64,000 bases of DNA from Paraphysomonas bandaiensis. Taxonomy: Eukaryota; Chrysophyceae. The DNA is taken from contig CBFFRP010000074.1 of the NCBI GenBank assembly GCA_965644295.1, positions 123,140 to 187,139 of the forward strand. Direction: 5' to 3'. The translations under genes and the position numbers were made by a program. Position 1 is the stretch's first letter, and each line of letters starts with the position of its first letter. The notes beneath the pieces are model-generated. The model saw only the letters and a list, made by a program, of their open reading frames with translations. It did no database searches and had not been told where the DNA came from. This document shows positions 21,424 through 34,690 of this stretch, in pieces.

Positions 21424-22805
21424 ATCGCCTATTTTATATCTTTTCGAGTTTTTAATTTTGCTTCGCAATGGATAAATTGAGTAATACTTGAGAAGAAATC
21501 ACACAAGACAGTATGGAAATGTAGTATATAGGCATCTCGTGTCATTATTACAACCTTGTCGTGTATTATAATGAATATAGAATTAGAAGTCAATTTCAGG
21601 TTATATCACATCGGAAGTGCGAGATACTTTTGAATAACTAATAACTGATTGTCTTATTGATTATTGGTCATTTTCACATAATTAAGATCGTTACGAGAAG
21701 TTTATTGTAATCAAACTACATAGAACTATAAGGTTTGTACAATGAGACCTGACTGAAAAGAGCACATTGACAATGCTATATATGAATATGATATCAGGTA
21801 TCAATACAGGGTGTGGGTATGCAAATCAAAGGCATCAATAACTGCAGCTGATATTCATCATTCGATCGATGCAGTTATATATGGAACCTACATCTACACA
21901 GTCATTTTCAGACTGTAATTGATATTGCTAACTTTGCTTAAGCGTTACCTCATCCTCACCTCTCCAAGTCACTATAGCTTCCCTTGTATGATCATTCCTG
22001 TGACCACTACTCTAGAATTCAGTTAAAATTACGATATGTAATGGCAATATCTTCTATATATAGATATCGAGTATCTTTCAACACAGCACATGCTCGTGCT
22101 CACTTTGTGTGATTGTTTGATAGAAAGCCACTGAAGAAAAGGGTCCTTGACCGAATAGATTTCCTCATACTCTTCCAACAACTTTATTGCATCAATCGAC
22201 TTGTTGCTCCAGTGATCATAAATGAAAGAAAGCCTTCATATATATATCTGTAGCATGCCCAGGTAGGATAAGTCCCTCTCCTTTGAACAATTCACGTCTC
22301 TGAACCTTTCGTTAAGTATCCATGAACTCGTCTATGTCTTCCTTATCTTAGTTTGAACGATAGTCTTCTTGTTAAGCTCGTGTTGATTCGACAATCTTCA
22401 TACTGAATCATGTACTGCTGTACACTGCTCTTATCTATCTATATAAGTACACTCTATACAGCAGTACGCTCTCGAAATGCATGTATATATACCGTAGAAT
22501 ACAATGTATACTTGACAACTCTACAGAAAGTACCAGCAGCAGTATGTAAAATTTCATCTATGACGGTTGATGATCTCCAACCAACCTCCGACCTAAAGAA
22601 TTTACTGGTTAACTATCTCACCAATCATTCCACTATCTCTCCACTCTGCTGTGTACATATACATACATATATCTCTATAGTAGTTGATCCAAAAAAAAAA
22701 AAAGCAAGAAGTGACTGCTTTTAACTCAATCAAATATCAAGTTTTAGTATATAGTCAATTCAAATATACACCATTATAGTAACTATATTCATTTAAATTA
22801 AAAAT
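21424..22805. other. Gene-free stretch with upstream repeats of NF-YC
   Basis: About 1.4 kb. GTACTGCTGTAC lies at 22412-22423 and TACAGCAGTAC at 22457-22467, 340-395 bp before the NF-YC start. A 13-base A run is at 22691-22703. The frame 22410-22724 runs over these repeats and is not supported as a gene. Confidence 0.45.
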
Positions 22806-24331
22806 ATGAGTGATCCATCACACCATTCTATGATGTTAGATGGTACTGGTATAAGTGCTGGAATGAGTGCTCATGAAGCTGCTGTATTGAGACAAGAGCA
22901 AGTAGCACAAGAGAAGGTCATAGAGACTATATACTTAAACCCTTGTATATCTTATAATAATGTAGGATTTCTGGAGACGTATTATGGAGGAGATGACAAG
23001 CATTGATCCATGTAAGTTCTTGGCTCATGAGATACTGTTTTGGATTTAACTCAATACTGCTTATGGATATTCAGCTAAGGAGCAGTTCAAAAATCAGGAG
23101 CTACCACTATCCCGCATTAAAAGAGTAATGAAACTTGAGAATGATATGCTTGTTGAAACATCTCGCAACGTAAGATTATTAATATCTTGTTAATTTGTTG
23201 AAGTTAACATTTTTGTTTGCAGATGATCAGCGCGGAAGCGCCTCTTGTGTTGGCCAAGGTATATCGCAAAAACAATATAGTCATAGTTACGACGGCATCA
23301 TACATTGTTTGGCAGGCATGTGAAATGTTTATTCTTGAACTCACATTAAGGGGATGGTCCTTTGCCGAAGATGTTCGTAGAAGAACTCTGCTGGTACTAT
23401 TGGAACCATTATCTTTTATGTGTCTAACGCAGTATTTACCAACAGAAAAGTGATGTAGTCCGCGCTGTTTGGCAGAGTGAAGTGTATGACTTCCTCATAG
23501 ACACTATACCCAGAGAAGAGGTCCCACCACCTTCACCATTACCTCAGCAGGTCACTACCGACTATCCTTAATCTGCTCTCTAAACTTTTCTTACATGTAC
23601 AGATGTATGATGGCCGCTATCACACTGCAGATAGGAACCAGGGAGTATATAGCTACCAACCTGGTACTAGCATTTAATATATGTTGTGTTGAAACACTAG
23701 ATGTCTCAGCTAACACATAACGTGTTTGCCGCGTATATTGTATTTTTACCACAATTAGCATATCATATTGAACAGAGTGCTCCCTGCATTTGTATATCTT
23801 TTGTGTGTAATTCTATGCCTTTGATATGCAGGCCCTGCAGGTGGCCCATACACCCTACCTCCTGGGAATGACTACCACCCATCCCATCTTTCTGCCCCAT
23901 CATCTCACCCTGCATCAGCAACCCCCGTCAGTAGCGCCCAAAGTCATCCATCAATGCGGCCACTGACCACCTCCGTACCCCCCCAGCACATGCATTCTAA
24001 CGCCGGCGTTACGGGTGGACCTTCCATCGCTCCTACCCCGACCTACATGCCACACGCTCAACATCGAATGCATGTACCCCCTCACCATCATCCTGTTATG
24101 CAACAACCGCAGCCCCATATGCAACCACATCCTCACCCACAACAAATTCCTCACCCTCACCAACAGCACCACACTCAGCCACAAGTCCACTCTCAACAGC
24201 AACCTCACACTCAGTCTCATCAACAGTCACAACCAGGACAAAAGCGAGGAGCCTCTCAGGCGCTAGATATGGAATCATCGAATGCCCAATCCGCGGCCCC
24301 CGGGAAAAAGGCTCGAGGAGGAAGAGCGTAG
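22806..24331 (+). CDS. NFYC: Nuclear transcription factor Y subunit gamma (NF-YC / HAP5 type)
   Basis: Eight exons: 22806-22916, 22966-23011, 23075-23169, 23223-23258, 23316-23393, 23446-23550, 23603-23663, 23832-24331; 343 residues. After a short N-terminus and DFWRRIMEEM comes the histone fold: LPLSRIKRVMKLENDM, then MISAEAPLVLAKACEMFILE, LTLRGWSFAEDVRRRTLL and SEVYDFLIDTIPREE. These match the NF-YC core, which pairs with NF-YB and then NF-YA to bind CCAAT. The tail is rich in His, Gln and Pro, as in activation domains. Exon 4 is only 36 bp. The tiny exons hide the gene from simple frame searches; only the pieced model shows the full fold. The introns are 48-168 bp. Confidence 0.9.
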
Positions 24332-25868
24332 ATGGACTTTTCATAGATGGTTGGTTGGTTCGAATTATGATGTCGTGTGGTATCAATGAAGTATTCTAGC
24401 GATGTGGTGAAGTAGTGTGGGTAGTTACGTATATAGTATAAGTAAAGCAGAAGGTAATATTCAATTGGATACAAAAGATAGGGTGGTATGCTGTATGCTA
24501 TATGTGTAACCCACTGTTGGGTGAAGTCGTAATAATTATTGTTTTATTACTCAAACCGAAATTGTATAAGAGGCATTGCATGCGATAATTACAATATGTG
24601 TTGTACTCAACAATTGAGATAAATATTATTTTATTGGAAATAAACCAATCATGTCATGTTGCTAAAATGTATCCCTCTCCAAGTATATGTAACACAAGGT
24701 TTGTTCGAAACTAGAGCCAAGGTAGGGGTGAAATATTGAAATAGTGTTGGCTTCAAAATTATTCCATCAGCAAAGCAGTAAACTTTTAAACCTAATAGAA
24801 AATAGAGTAAACTTTGCACTTGTTTATTGTAAATAGTAGACTTACTAAAGTACTAAAATGCACAAATTCAAGCCAAACAAATTAACCCTCAAATAAACTG
24901 ACAAAAACTATTATTTTTTAGAATTATTTGCTTCCAGCTTATCTTCTGGAAGTCATAGTTGGTTTTGTTATATTTAACCACGGGTTATAAGGAGGTTATT
25001 CGAAATAATGTAATAGGCGATGAAGAGTCTGATATATAAATTCTACGAAAGCTGCTTGTGCGTCACCGCAAGCACTAAGGTGCAATAACTTTTGCTCTAT
25101 CGCTCAAAGCAAACGCAGTGAGCAAGCAGAATGTTGATATACCTGACATCTGCTAACTTCAGGATCTTTGAGTCCTTAAAGTGAACAGCCCGGATGCTTG
25201 ACTTCAACAGGGAATACCCCTGATGCCCATGAGGTGGCCCATTCCCGCATGGATGTTTTCTCGTGAAGGTCTAAAGACGCCACTAGGCCATGAGTGAGAA
25301 GAACGTTATCTTCTGGCTAGCTATATATGCGGTACACGTCAGTTCCTGGAGAAATACTAATTAGTACTTATCCTTTAGCGGTGCGGATCATATTGATAAT
25401 TTAAAGTGCGAGTCCGACTTTATTGAGGGTGTATTATGATAAAGTCACTTTCAAATTACTATCAATATTATAACTAGGATAGAAGACAGTTTCTGTTTGA
25501 AGAGTATTAAAGTTGAATTCGGTGGTACTATGAGAATATGAGCATTCTGCATTCTGCAGAACCCAATTCAGGTAAAGAAACACTTTTTGAGATTGGGAAT
25601 AAGGCTATTTCGAAATTCGAATTTGTTTAGTAAAGCGACACGGCAAACAGTGTCGCAGAATAGTGCAGAGTAGCTAGTCTACTTTAATAATTCGTTTGGT
25701 GTGTGGCATGCGCAATATATATACTGGGTCATGATATCATTATACCCTCAACAAATACAGTAAGTTCACTGCTTATTACTCAACTGACTGACCCCCTCAC
25801 ATACACACCAAGAGAACTCAACTGGCTAGCTACTACGATTGCACGCTTGCGGTGAGTAGTGTGTCTGT
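24332..25868. other. Gene-free stretch with two small repeats
   Basis: About 1.5 kb between the convergent ends of NFYC and ATP5F1D. It holds a relative of the small element (25040-25153) and a 25-bp copy of the ATP5F1D start region (25377-25401). The remainder shows no frame or RNA gene that I can support. Confidence 0.5.
25040..25153. repeat. Dispersed small element, copy 2
   Basis: The reverse complement matches the interior of the 1484-1638 element: GCAGATGTCAGGTATAT, a GAGCGATAGAGC-like segment, the hairpin GCTTGTGCGTCACCGCAAGC (25054-25073) and CTTTCGTAGAA follow in the same order. The terminal inverted repeats are not intact here. Confidence 0.6.
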
Positions 25869-26498
25869 TTAGAGAGTGACTCCCATTCCGCGGGACAGCT
25901 CCTGGAGGGCGGTGAGCTGGATAAACGCTTCAGCCTTCTCCTCAGGAACATTTGTAGATGCAAATGCTTTAGAAGCTGCTGCGAACTCTTTCTTCATAGC
26001 GTCCACGTCAAAGTCATCAATAGGGAAGGCCTCGGGGCAGGCAACATCCTACAGAAAAATAAGAATAGAACTAGTGGTATCTTGAACGTAATGGTAACAT
26101 GGCAACTTCGAAAAATAGTATAATCTAAAATAATTTTGAAGTATTCATACCGTAGTAGAGTCCTCACGGGAGAAAGCGAATCCGCCAGAGACGAAGAATT
26201 TCTCCTGTTCGCCCTGTATAAAAATAATAACACATAAGAAAAAAATCTCATTAAAAAACACACGTACCCCAACATGGTATATAGTAACAGTACCCGCCTT
26301 TAACTGGCCAATGACAGGGGTTTTATTTGCTAAGACACCATAGTATCCATCCTCTCCAGGCAAACTGATACCGGAGACGACTTTGTCTGTGTAGATGGGG
26401 TTGTGGGGAGTGCCAAATGTCAAGCGTAGCTCGGGAGCCCCGGCAGCAGCGGCAGTAGCAAAATTACGCCTTCCAATATTAAGAGCGGTGCGGATCAT
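25869..26498 (-). CDS. ATP5F1D: Mitochondrial F1-ATP synthase subunit delta (bacterial epsilon homologue)
   Basis: Exons 26498-26268, 26213-26151 and 26048-25869 give 157 residues, the usual family length. The ATG at 26498 is preferred because it starts a typical mitochondrial targeting peptide, MIRTALNIGRRNFATAAAAG. The beta-sandwich part follows: ELRLTFGTPHNPIY, SGISLPGEDGYYGVLANKTP and the EKFFVSGGFAF strand; the helical end is rich in Ala and Glu. The subunit sits in the central stalk, linking gamma to the c-ring. The gene lies head to head with the beta subunit of the same complex, 347 bp between start codons. A 25-bp piece around its start codon is repeated at 25377-25401. Confidence 0.9.
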
Positions 26499-26845
26499 AT
26501 TGATAATTAATATGCACCTATGATGTATGTAATTATGGTGAGTTGTAAGACGAATGCATGCAATGCATATGCATACATACATACATGCATACATACACAC
26601 AACACATACATTCATACATACATGCATACATGTATGTTTGTTGCCACTCTATTTGCATGTTGTATTTTTTTTGTGGCTCCTTTCACATCATAAATTCAGA
26701 AAACAAAAACTGAAAATAGAAGAATGTCTTTTCGAGATACTAATGATCAACTGATGTTTGCAAGCACCAAAGCTCGTTGTTGTTGTTGTTGTCTTGTTGC
26801 AATGCACTCGCAATAGCACTGTCATTCCATCAGTTAATAGCAACT
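26499..26845. promoter_or_regulatory. Head-to-head upstream region of ATP5F1D and ATP5F1B
   Basis: Only 347 bp separate the two start codons. The part near delta has CATA/CATG-rich repeats (26550-26635); the part near beta has GTTGTT repeats (26775-26790). A single region serving two subunits of one complex is a reasonable inference. No TATA box is clear. Confidence 0.5.
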
Positions 26846-28452
<1,607 letters not shown>

Positions 28453-29799
28453 ACACCACTCTGATGTCTTATATGATGATGCATAGTTGCTGCTACCTGC
28501 CTTTCAACCTACCTTAGTTAGTCTGTAGCTGTGTGTTCGCTTTTGTGTGTTGACGAGCGGCACTGCAGCCATGCAAGTAACAGATTAATTTATCTCCTTT
28601 CAAAAAATGAATAGTATCTATATCTTTTTACTGTGTAGAAATGGTATGCTTCGCCCTTATTATGTTTGTATATTTCAATTGCGAATGACAGTGTGAGTAA
28701 AATTGCTTTTCGATATGGGATTGGGTAACAACATTACAAGGATTGCATAATAGTAGCAAGTTTTCTCAATAATATTTTCTAGTAAAAACTGCTATTATGT
28801 GCACCAATTCTACGTTTAACATCATACTAAATTCTGAGTGATGTAGTTTTATCAGTTGCTGCAGTTATAAAGCTAAAAGTATGTTAGTTATATCTGTTAT
28901 GTGGAATGATATAATTCTGTATGCGAAACGATCATAGTTGTAAAATAGCAAAAATTATTTTCATCAGCATTACTCAGCGCTAGACGTACACCAATACTAC
29001 GTGCTTAAAACATCATTCTGAGTAACTGAGTAACACTGTATTACCCTCGTTTCCGTGAGTTACTATTCTCATGAAGTGATTAAAATATACAAAGCACTAT
29101 CATCGTTGAAGCGCTCTCAGTTTATCGCTATTATGATTCTAGGAAATGACAGTGTAGTCGGAATGTAACCCTGCCGATGCACTTGGCGAGCAACATATAT
29201 AACGCTAAGATTTGGCGCCGATTCTAATATTTCGCGTAATAGCTCATAGCTCACCCATCACCCACAGCAATCTTGGTTGTCCTTATAGCTCCTCCCATGC
29301 AGGAAATGACAGAGAGCCACCTTATCGGCCCTACCTGTATCAGCCTTTAATGCAAGAAATTTGCGCAGACTCTAGCAAGGCCACGTTCACCCTCCACTCT
29401 AGACCAAAGAATACGCGTTTTTGTAGTCACGCATGTCCAATGTATGTATTGTGTAGGATGTAGGCCTAGCATGGAATTGGCTGCGCCCCCAATCCACCAG
29501 AGTATATGGAACATGCAAGCCTTGTATAGATCTACTTGGAACTTGCATGATACCACACGTAAGAAATACGCTGGGATTTTAATAAAGACGTAAATACTGC
29601 TTAGTTTGATTACCAAAACCACTTCACCAGTGTGTGCCCTCAGAATGGGACAGTAACTGTTAAAACGGGTGTTTATCACCACATAATAAATAAACAGTTT
29701 ATTAAATGTGAAAAAATTACACTTCGTGGAGGCTTCCAACTCACAGCAGTAATTAATCAAACATTAATTACTATTATTAGCGCGAGGATATTTCTACAA
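28453..29799. other. Gene-free stretch with a copied transporter fragment
   Basis: About 1.35 kb. A 70-bp block at 28731-28799 copies an intron-exon junction of the SLC37-like gene at 31419-31491. Around 29570-29640 a stretch resembles 47735-47810 (GGATTTTAATAAA, then TGCTTAGTTT, then a GTGTGCCCT/AGGGCACACA word). The frames at 29212-29463 and 29347-29760 show no family features. Confidence 0.45.
28731..28799 (+). repeat. Duplicated fragment of the SLC37-like gene
   Basis: ATTACAAGGATTGCATAATA and the next about 50 bases match 31420-31491, which cover the end of intron 2 and the start of exon 3 of the transporter. Small differences include loss of the CAGG acceptor (TCTAG here). It cannot code for anything by itself. 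Confidence 0.75.
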
Positions 29800-30255
29800 C
29801 TATTTCTTTACCCAGTCACCGTCAGGGAATGCTAGGTAACGGTGTGGAGAGTAGTCAACTGGCATCTCCTGGTAGTAAAAGTATGCCTTTATGATTCCTC
29901 TCTCTTTAGTATACACATCAACCACTGTTCGTTTATATAATCCTGAATTATCCTCAGTGTATCCCTCAATAGAGTCACAGTGAGGCAATGCTATATCAAA
30001 AGCATCTTTACTAGCCCAGGTAAGTACAGTACCCTTAACTATTCCAGATGAATTAGGAGTTGCAAATGGATAAAACAGGCTCTTATCTTGATATAGTGAG
30101 TAGCCTGATAGAGTACCATAGTACCATATACAGTCCCACCCTTTACTCTTGAGCTGTGACATCACTCCCCAGTCATCACCATCTATTGTTCTATCTGCTC
30201 GAAGGGTTCCATAACTAAATATTGCTTGTATATTATTATTACATGATTGAGACAT
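29800..30255 (-). CDS. Gamma-glutamylcyclotransferase-like (AIG2/GGACT fold) protein
   Basis: A single exon of 151 residues. The N-terminus holds the fold's signature YGTLR (FSYGTLRADRTI), which binds the gamma-glutamyl group, and the acidic catalytic position is probably the Glu of DSIEGY. Other family elements are GYSLYQDKSLFYPFA, GIVKGTVLTW and the aromatic end AYFYYQ. Enzymes of this fold release 5-oxoproline from gamma-glutamyl compounds; the exact substrate (glutathione pieces, gamma-glutamylamines or lysine crosslinks) cannot be told. The gene is divergent from the SLC37-like transporter, 632 bp apart. Its near upstream region resembles that of the dephospho-CoA kinase gene. Confidence 0.8.
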   Translation of the reverse strand: MSQSCNNNIQAIFSYGTLRADRTIDGDDWGVMSQLKSKGWDCIWYYGTLSGYSLYQDKSLFYPFATPNSSGIVKGTVLTWASKDAFDIALPHCDSIEGYTEDNSGLYKRTVVDVYTKERGIIKAYFYYQEMPVDYSPHRYLAFPDGDWVKK

Positions 30256-30887
30256 TTTTCTTGTTATTGTGGATGTTAATGATACTCAAGTGATGAGGGA
30301 TGCAGTGCAGGATATCGTATGGCGTATCGGCAGACAGCATATCATATTTTTCGGAAATAAATTGAAGCAAATATCCTCTATATTACTTATATACAAGTAC
30401 GGCTGTAGTACAGATAATTGTTGTCTCAATATATATGGATATATATGTACTGTCTGTATATACTCTGCATACACATATACAGCAGTGTTGTGTGTTGGTA
30501 TATATGGAGAGCACTATAGGCCGTGTCCTTGTAGGGGCCAGTCACTGTATATGAATCATACATTGTATTTCAATTGTCTCTATGGTATGGAATACATATG
30601 CCTATGCAGTATACAGTAGTATACACGCAGTTGATCTCGTATAGTAGTGTCCGCATAGTGTTCAAAGAACTGACTGTATGTACATATATATGCATAGTCA
30701 GATAGTGGAACTGTGCATAGATAGCAGAGGGGTGGTAATAAGCTAACAGATCAACATTGCATCATTGACCAAGCAGGTGATCTATTTCTCTCCCTTCTAG
30801 TTCAATTACAGATTTAAGAGACAACAGTAAAGCTTCTTATTATTCATTGTGGTGCAATTGGACAGATATATCTGATACAGTTATACA
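30256..30887. promoter_or_regulatory. Shared upstream region with a module also found near dephospho-CoA kinase
   Basis: The block 30346-30440 (TTTTCGGAAATAAATTGAAG, then TCTATATTACT and CAGATAATTGTTGTCTCAAT) matches 34596-34690, at a similar distance (about 90 bp) before another minus-strand start. TACAGCAGTG lies at 30478-30487. Confidence 0.5.
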
Positions 30888-32903
30888 ATGAGTCAATCTA
30901 TGCCATCACACAATTCATCACAAACTATTCATCGACAAAACTCACAAGATGAAAAAACTATCATAGAAAGAGGACAGAAATGGGTTTTTATGGCTACTTT
31001 TATGAACTATGCTATGGCACATTGGACCAGAAAGTGAGTTCTACGTATGCTGGGTATTTAGTCTACTAAAGCATATTCACAGGTCGTATACGAACGTCAA
31101 ACTATCTCTTGTAAGTGCAGGGGTTGATCCGCTTACTCTAGCTGCGATGGACAGTGGGTTTATGTTCACTTATGCTCTCGGTTCATTCATCACAGGACAA
31201 CTCGGTGATCATTTTTCGCCAGTGTTAGTGGTCGGTATAGGGTTGTTGGGATCGACAATATGTCTGATGTTGATCGTGTATGGGGCTTCTAGTTGGGTGG
31301 TCAAAAGTACGGCTGTGTGTAGCACATGGTTCCTCTCAAGTCAGTTGATACACGGTCTTTTTCAGGCAACAGGAGGACCCGTAAGTGCTTATCTCATTTT
31401 GTTGTGCGCGATGTTACCATATTACAAGGATTGCATTATAGTTATGGCAAGTTTTCTCAAGTAATATTTTCAGGTAAACACTGCTATTATGGGTAACTGG
31501 TATCCTGCCAAGGGAAGAGGGCTAATGTTCGGTGAGTTGCCTATATTGGCCTTTATAGTAGCGAATTGTGCTGAGGATATGAAGTATCTCATTTGTAGCA
31601 TCATCTAACCGCTATGCGTATGAGGACAGGCATGTGGACTTGCCACCAGTATGTAGGAGATATTACGGCCGCCCTTGTGTCCGCATGGATTTTAAATCTA
31701 GGGCTGGACTGGCGGTGGTGTTTAGTGGTCCCAGCACTTGCAAATGCTTTATGGGCCGTTTTGATTTTACTTACTCTTCCAGGATCACCAGATGATGTTG
31801 GGTAAGTATTGTAGTACGTTTGATGGATTGGATGTAAGACTATTGAAAATATATGAGATATGCACAACGTACCTAGTACGTTGTATTTAATCGAGTACAT
31901 GATTTTTGGTTATATTGCCTGGTTTAAAGTGTCATGTCCAGTGTACTAACTTCGTGTTTTGGTATAGTGTTGCGAACCAGGAAACCTCTGACAATAACGG
32001 CGGCGGGGATACCGTAGCTATCGGTTTTACTCGTGCCTTGTTACTTCCTAGCGTCATACCATATGCACTAGCTTTTGGTTTTTTTAAATTGGTATGTACT
32101 GCAATTTTTTTCTTTAGTGTACGTTGGCATTTGAATATGATGGATGTAACACCGAGAACTGTTCAATGCGCTATTCGATTGACTGCAGTGTATATTTTAT
32201 GATGAATGAAATGGTAGGGGATCTGTCCTTTAAAATATTAATACTCTTATTGCAGGTGAACTACGCTATGTTCTTCCAGTTACCGATGATACTTACCTCC
32301 CATTTTAGTCAGAGCACTGCTAATACCATATCTGCTCTGTATTCAATTGGCATGATGCCTGGAGGGGTTGCATGTGGGTGGCTGAGTGACCTCTATGGAG
32401 GGCGCCGAGCCTGTGTGATCGCTACGTTTATGCTTACACTGTGCCCTCTGCTGCTACTACTGGCGCTATATATGGACAACATGCCTGCCTCCTTGCTTCT
32501 GATACTGCTTGCTGTGATGGGATGCATGGTGGGTGGACCGAATAATATAATTACATCCGCAGTCGCTGCTGATCTCTCTGAGGACCCTTCCATCCGAGGA
32601 AGTCGGAAAGCACTCGGTACAGTCACAGGAATTATAAATGGAGCAGGGAGTGTGACTGCAGCTATTGGTCAGATGGCAATCCCAGTATTGGCGTCTTACG
32701 GCCGTGACCGGGGTGAAGGTTACCGGTACGTCTGGTTGTTTCTTATTGTCTGTACTATAGCGGGCACAAGTCTCATGGGGGGACGTATTCATGGGGAACT
32801 CAAAGGGACTTTGAGAACAGGGGAGAGAACTCCTATTGTGTCCACTAACAGAGAGGGCTATATGGCGGTTAACACAGAAGAGGGACCAAGCTCTCAATTG
32901 TAG
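30888..32903 (+). CDS. SLC37/GlpT-like major facilitator transporter
   Basis: Exons 30888-31033, 31083-31380, 31474-31531, 31630-31801, 31968-32091 and 32256-32903 give 481 residues. About 12 helices are expected. The order of segments fits sugar-phosphate/phosphate exchangers of the SLC37 family: HWTRKSYTNVKLSLV after helix 1, DSGFMFTYALGSFITGQLGD, LIHGLFQATGGP, then GNWYPAKGRGLMFGMWTCHQ and GDITAALVS, and in the second half KLVNYAMFFQLPMILTSHF and GGVACGWLSDLYGGRRAC. Such proteins usually exchange glycerol-3-phosphate or glucose-6-phosphate for phosphate, often in the ER. The substrate here is unknown. A piece of intron 2 and exon 3 is copied at 28731-28799. Confidence 0.82.
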
Positions 32904-33800
32904 AACTCATTGAAAATAAAACTCCGGAGCATATGACCTTCACATTAATTTGCTAAATCACGATTTACGAAGTATATATATCGAGTAGATATTCTTTGTA
33001 ACGAGTGACATTAGTTCAAATTTTGCGGCGTTTGTGATGGCGACATTTGTTTTTTGGTGATTTTGATAACGATTTTGGTTACAATATTTATCTGCAACTT
33101 TCTGCTTGACTTCAATTAATATTAATTTATCCGCTGTACTGTTGTGTGACAAATTACTTTTTAACTACTTAGAAACAAGCAACAACTTATATAGATAACA
33201 ACTAAATATCAGTTCTATGGATGATATATTTTGACAACTTCGAACACATTGGTTACATGAGTGAGTTACTTTTAATGCACTTTAGTCTTTCAACTTTTCT
33301 AATCCTATTTTTAATATATATATTGAAAGTCCTTTTATCTTATTACTAGCAATAGGCTTAGTAGTAGCTAGACGCTAGACGGACAAACTAGTCAAGCTAG
33401 AAAAGCATCTCTTACATCGTACTATTTAACGCTACGAGAATTGCTTGTGCGTCACCGCAAGCACCAAGGTGCTTCCAAACTCGCTATATGATAGATGTGT
33501 ATGTAGTGCCGTTCTAATTCTAACAACATATGGCCCGCTGAGCAAAACAATGTTCTTCGTATTCTACTGAACCATAAACCATAAACAAGAATCAATGTGG
33601 TATAGGGATATTCATCTTATCAACATACTATATACCACAGTGTGAAAAGTTCACAAAATAGCTGTTATTACAAAGTAAATTGAACACTCACTAGAAGTCG
33701 TCTTTCCTAGACACACCTGCTATTATTCCTCAAAAAAGTAAGTTGTGCATTGCTTCAAATTTTCTTTTAATGGGCAGATAAGGCAGACAAGTCCACTTCT
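32904..33800. other. Gene-free stretch with a copy of the dispersed element
   Basis: About 900 bp between the convergent ends of the SLC37-like and kinase genes. The hairpin GCTTGTGCGTCACCGCAAGC lies at 33443-33462, preceded by TACTATTTAACGCTAC as in the copy at 45585. No coding frame is supported. Confidence 0.5.
33420..33475. repeat. Dispersed small element, copy 3
   Basis: TACTATTTAACGCTACGAGA, the hairpin GCTTGTGCGTCACCGCAAGC and CACCAAGGTGC follow one another. The last word is a second small palindrome. The same order is seen near 45587-45640. Confidence 0.6.
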
Positions 33801-34516
33801 CTATTCGTATTTCAAAAGGGTATCGTTATAGGCAGATATCACTGCATCGTCGAGTGCAGCTCTATCTCCTGTATTGACTATAACCCTGTCGGCCATGGCT
33901 TTTCGCTCTTCTGCGGACATTTGGCTATCCACCCTAAGCTCGCTGTCTTCACGAGAAAGGTTGTTGCGGTTCATCAAACGAGAAACTGCGAGTTCTCTGC
34001 GCAGGATGTCATATTCATGACAACAGAGTAATACATATATAAATGTTAATGTAGCAACTCCACCAGCAGAAAAATCAAGAGTGGTTATCATAATGATGCT
34101 CAGGACATAGACACGTACCTATCAACATCCACCACCCACAGCTCAGTCACCATATCTTGCCATCCTGCCTCTATCATTACTGCCGCTTCGACTACAATAA
34201 CACTCTTATCTACTGTAGAAATTTCATTTTGTATGAGTTGCTTGATTCTCGGCCACACAATACTATTCAACCGTTTCATTTGAGATGTATCACTAAAAAC
34301 TATAGTGCCTAATACACGTCTGTTAATAGTCCCATCTTCATTTAATACACTATCACCAAATGCAGAGACAATATCATTAAGACACTGTGTGCCTTTAGAG
34401 TAAGCTTGATGGCCTAGTTTATCTGCATCTATTACATGAGCCCCTCTGTTTGATAGTATAGTACTTACTGTACTTTTTCCACTACATATACCACCTGTGA
34501 TACCAATGATTATCAT
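33801..34516 (-). CDS. COAE: Dephospho-CoA kinase
   Basis: Exons 34516-34119 and 33996-33801 give 197 residues, the normal size for CoaE-type kinases. The start at 34516 puts MIIIGITGGICSGKST at the N-terminus, with P-loop GGICSGKS. Further marks are DADKLGHQAYSKG, a VVEAAVMIEAGW segment (usually P-L-L-F-E in the family), WVVDVDRELAVSRLMNRNNL with the lid arginines, and AEERKAMADRVIVNTGD at the end. The enzyme adds phosphate to the 3' hydroxyl of dephospho-CoA, the last step of CoA synthesis. In many eukaryotes this domain is fused to phosphopantetheine adenylyltransferase; here it stands alone. The intron of 122 bp is joined in phase 2. Confidence 0.92.
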
Positions 34517-34595
34517 TGTATATAGATGATTGATAGGGTTAGTTAATTCTATATGCTCCTTCAGGTTGCTTGGTAGCAAGATATGCTGTGTGTAT

Positions 34596-34690
34596 ATTTG
34601 TTTCGGGAATAAATTGAAGTAAATATTCTCTATATTACTGCAATACAACTACGACTAGAATGCAGATAATTATTGCCTCAATATTTGAGG
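34596..34690. promoter_or_regulatory. Upstream module shared with the cyclotransferase gene
   Basis: GGGAATAAATTGAAGTAAAT, TCTATATTACT and CAGATAATTATTGCCTCAAT match 30346-30440 in order and spacing. Both lie about 80-90 bp before a minus-strand start codon. It is either a copied promoter or a repeat with promoter activity. Confidence 0.5.

Noticed and set aside
32092-32255. Coding exon between KL and VNYAMFF of the SLC37-like gene
   Set aside because: The joined sequence FFKLVNYAMFFQLP is continuous in the family, so this segment fits an intron better, although it stays open in one frame.
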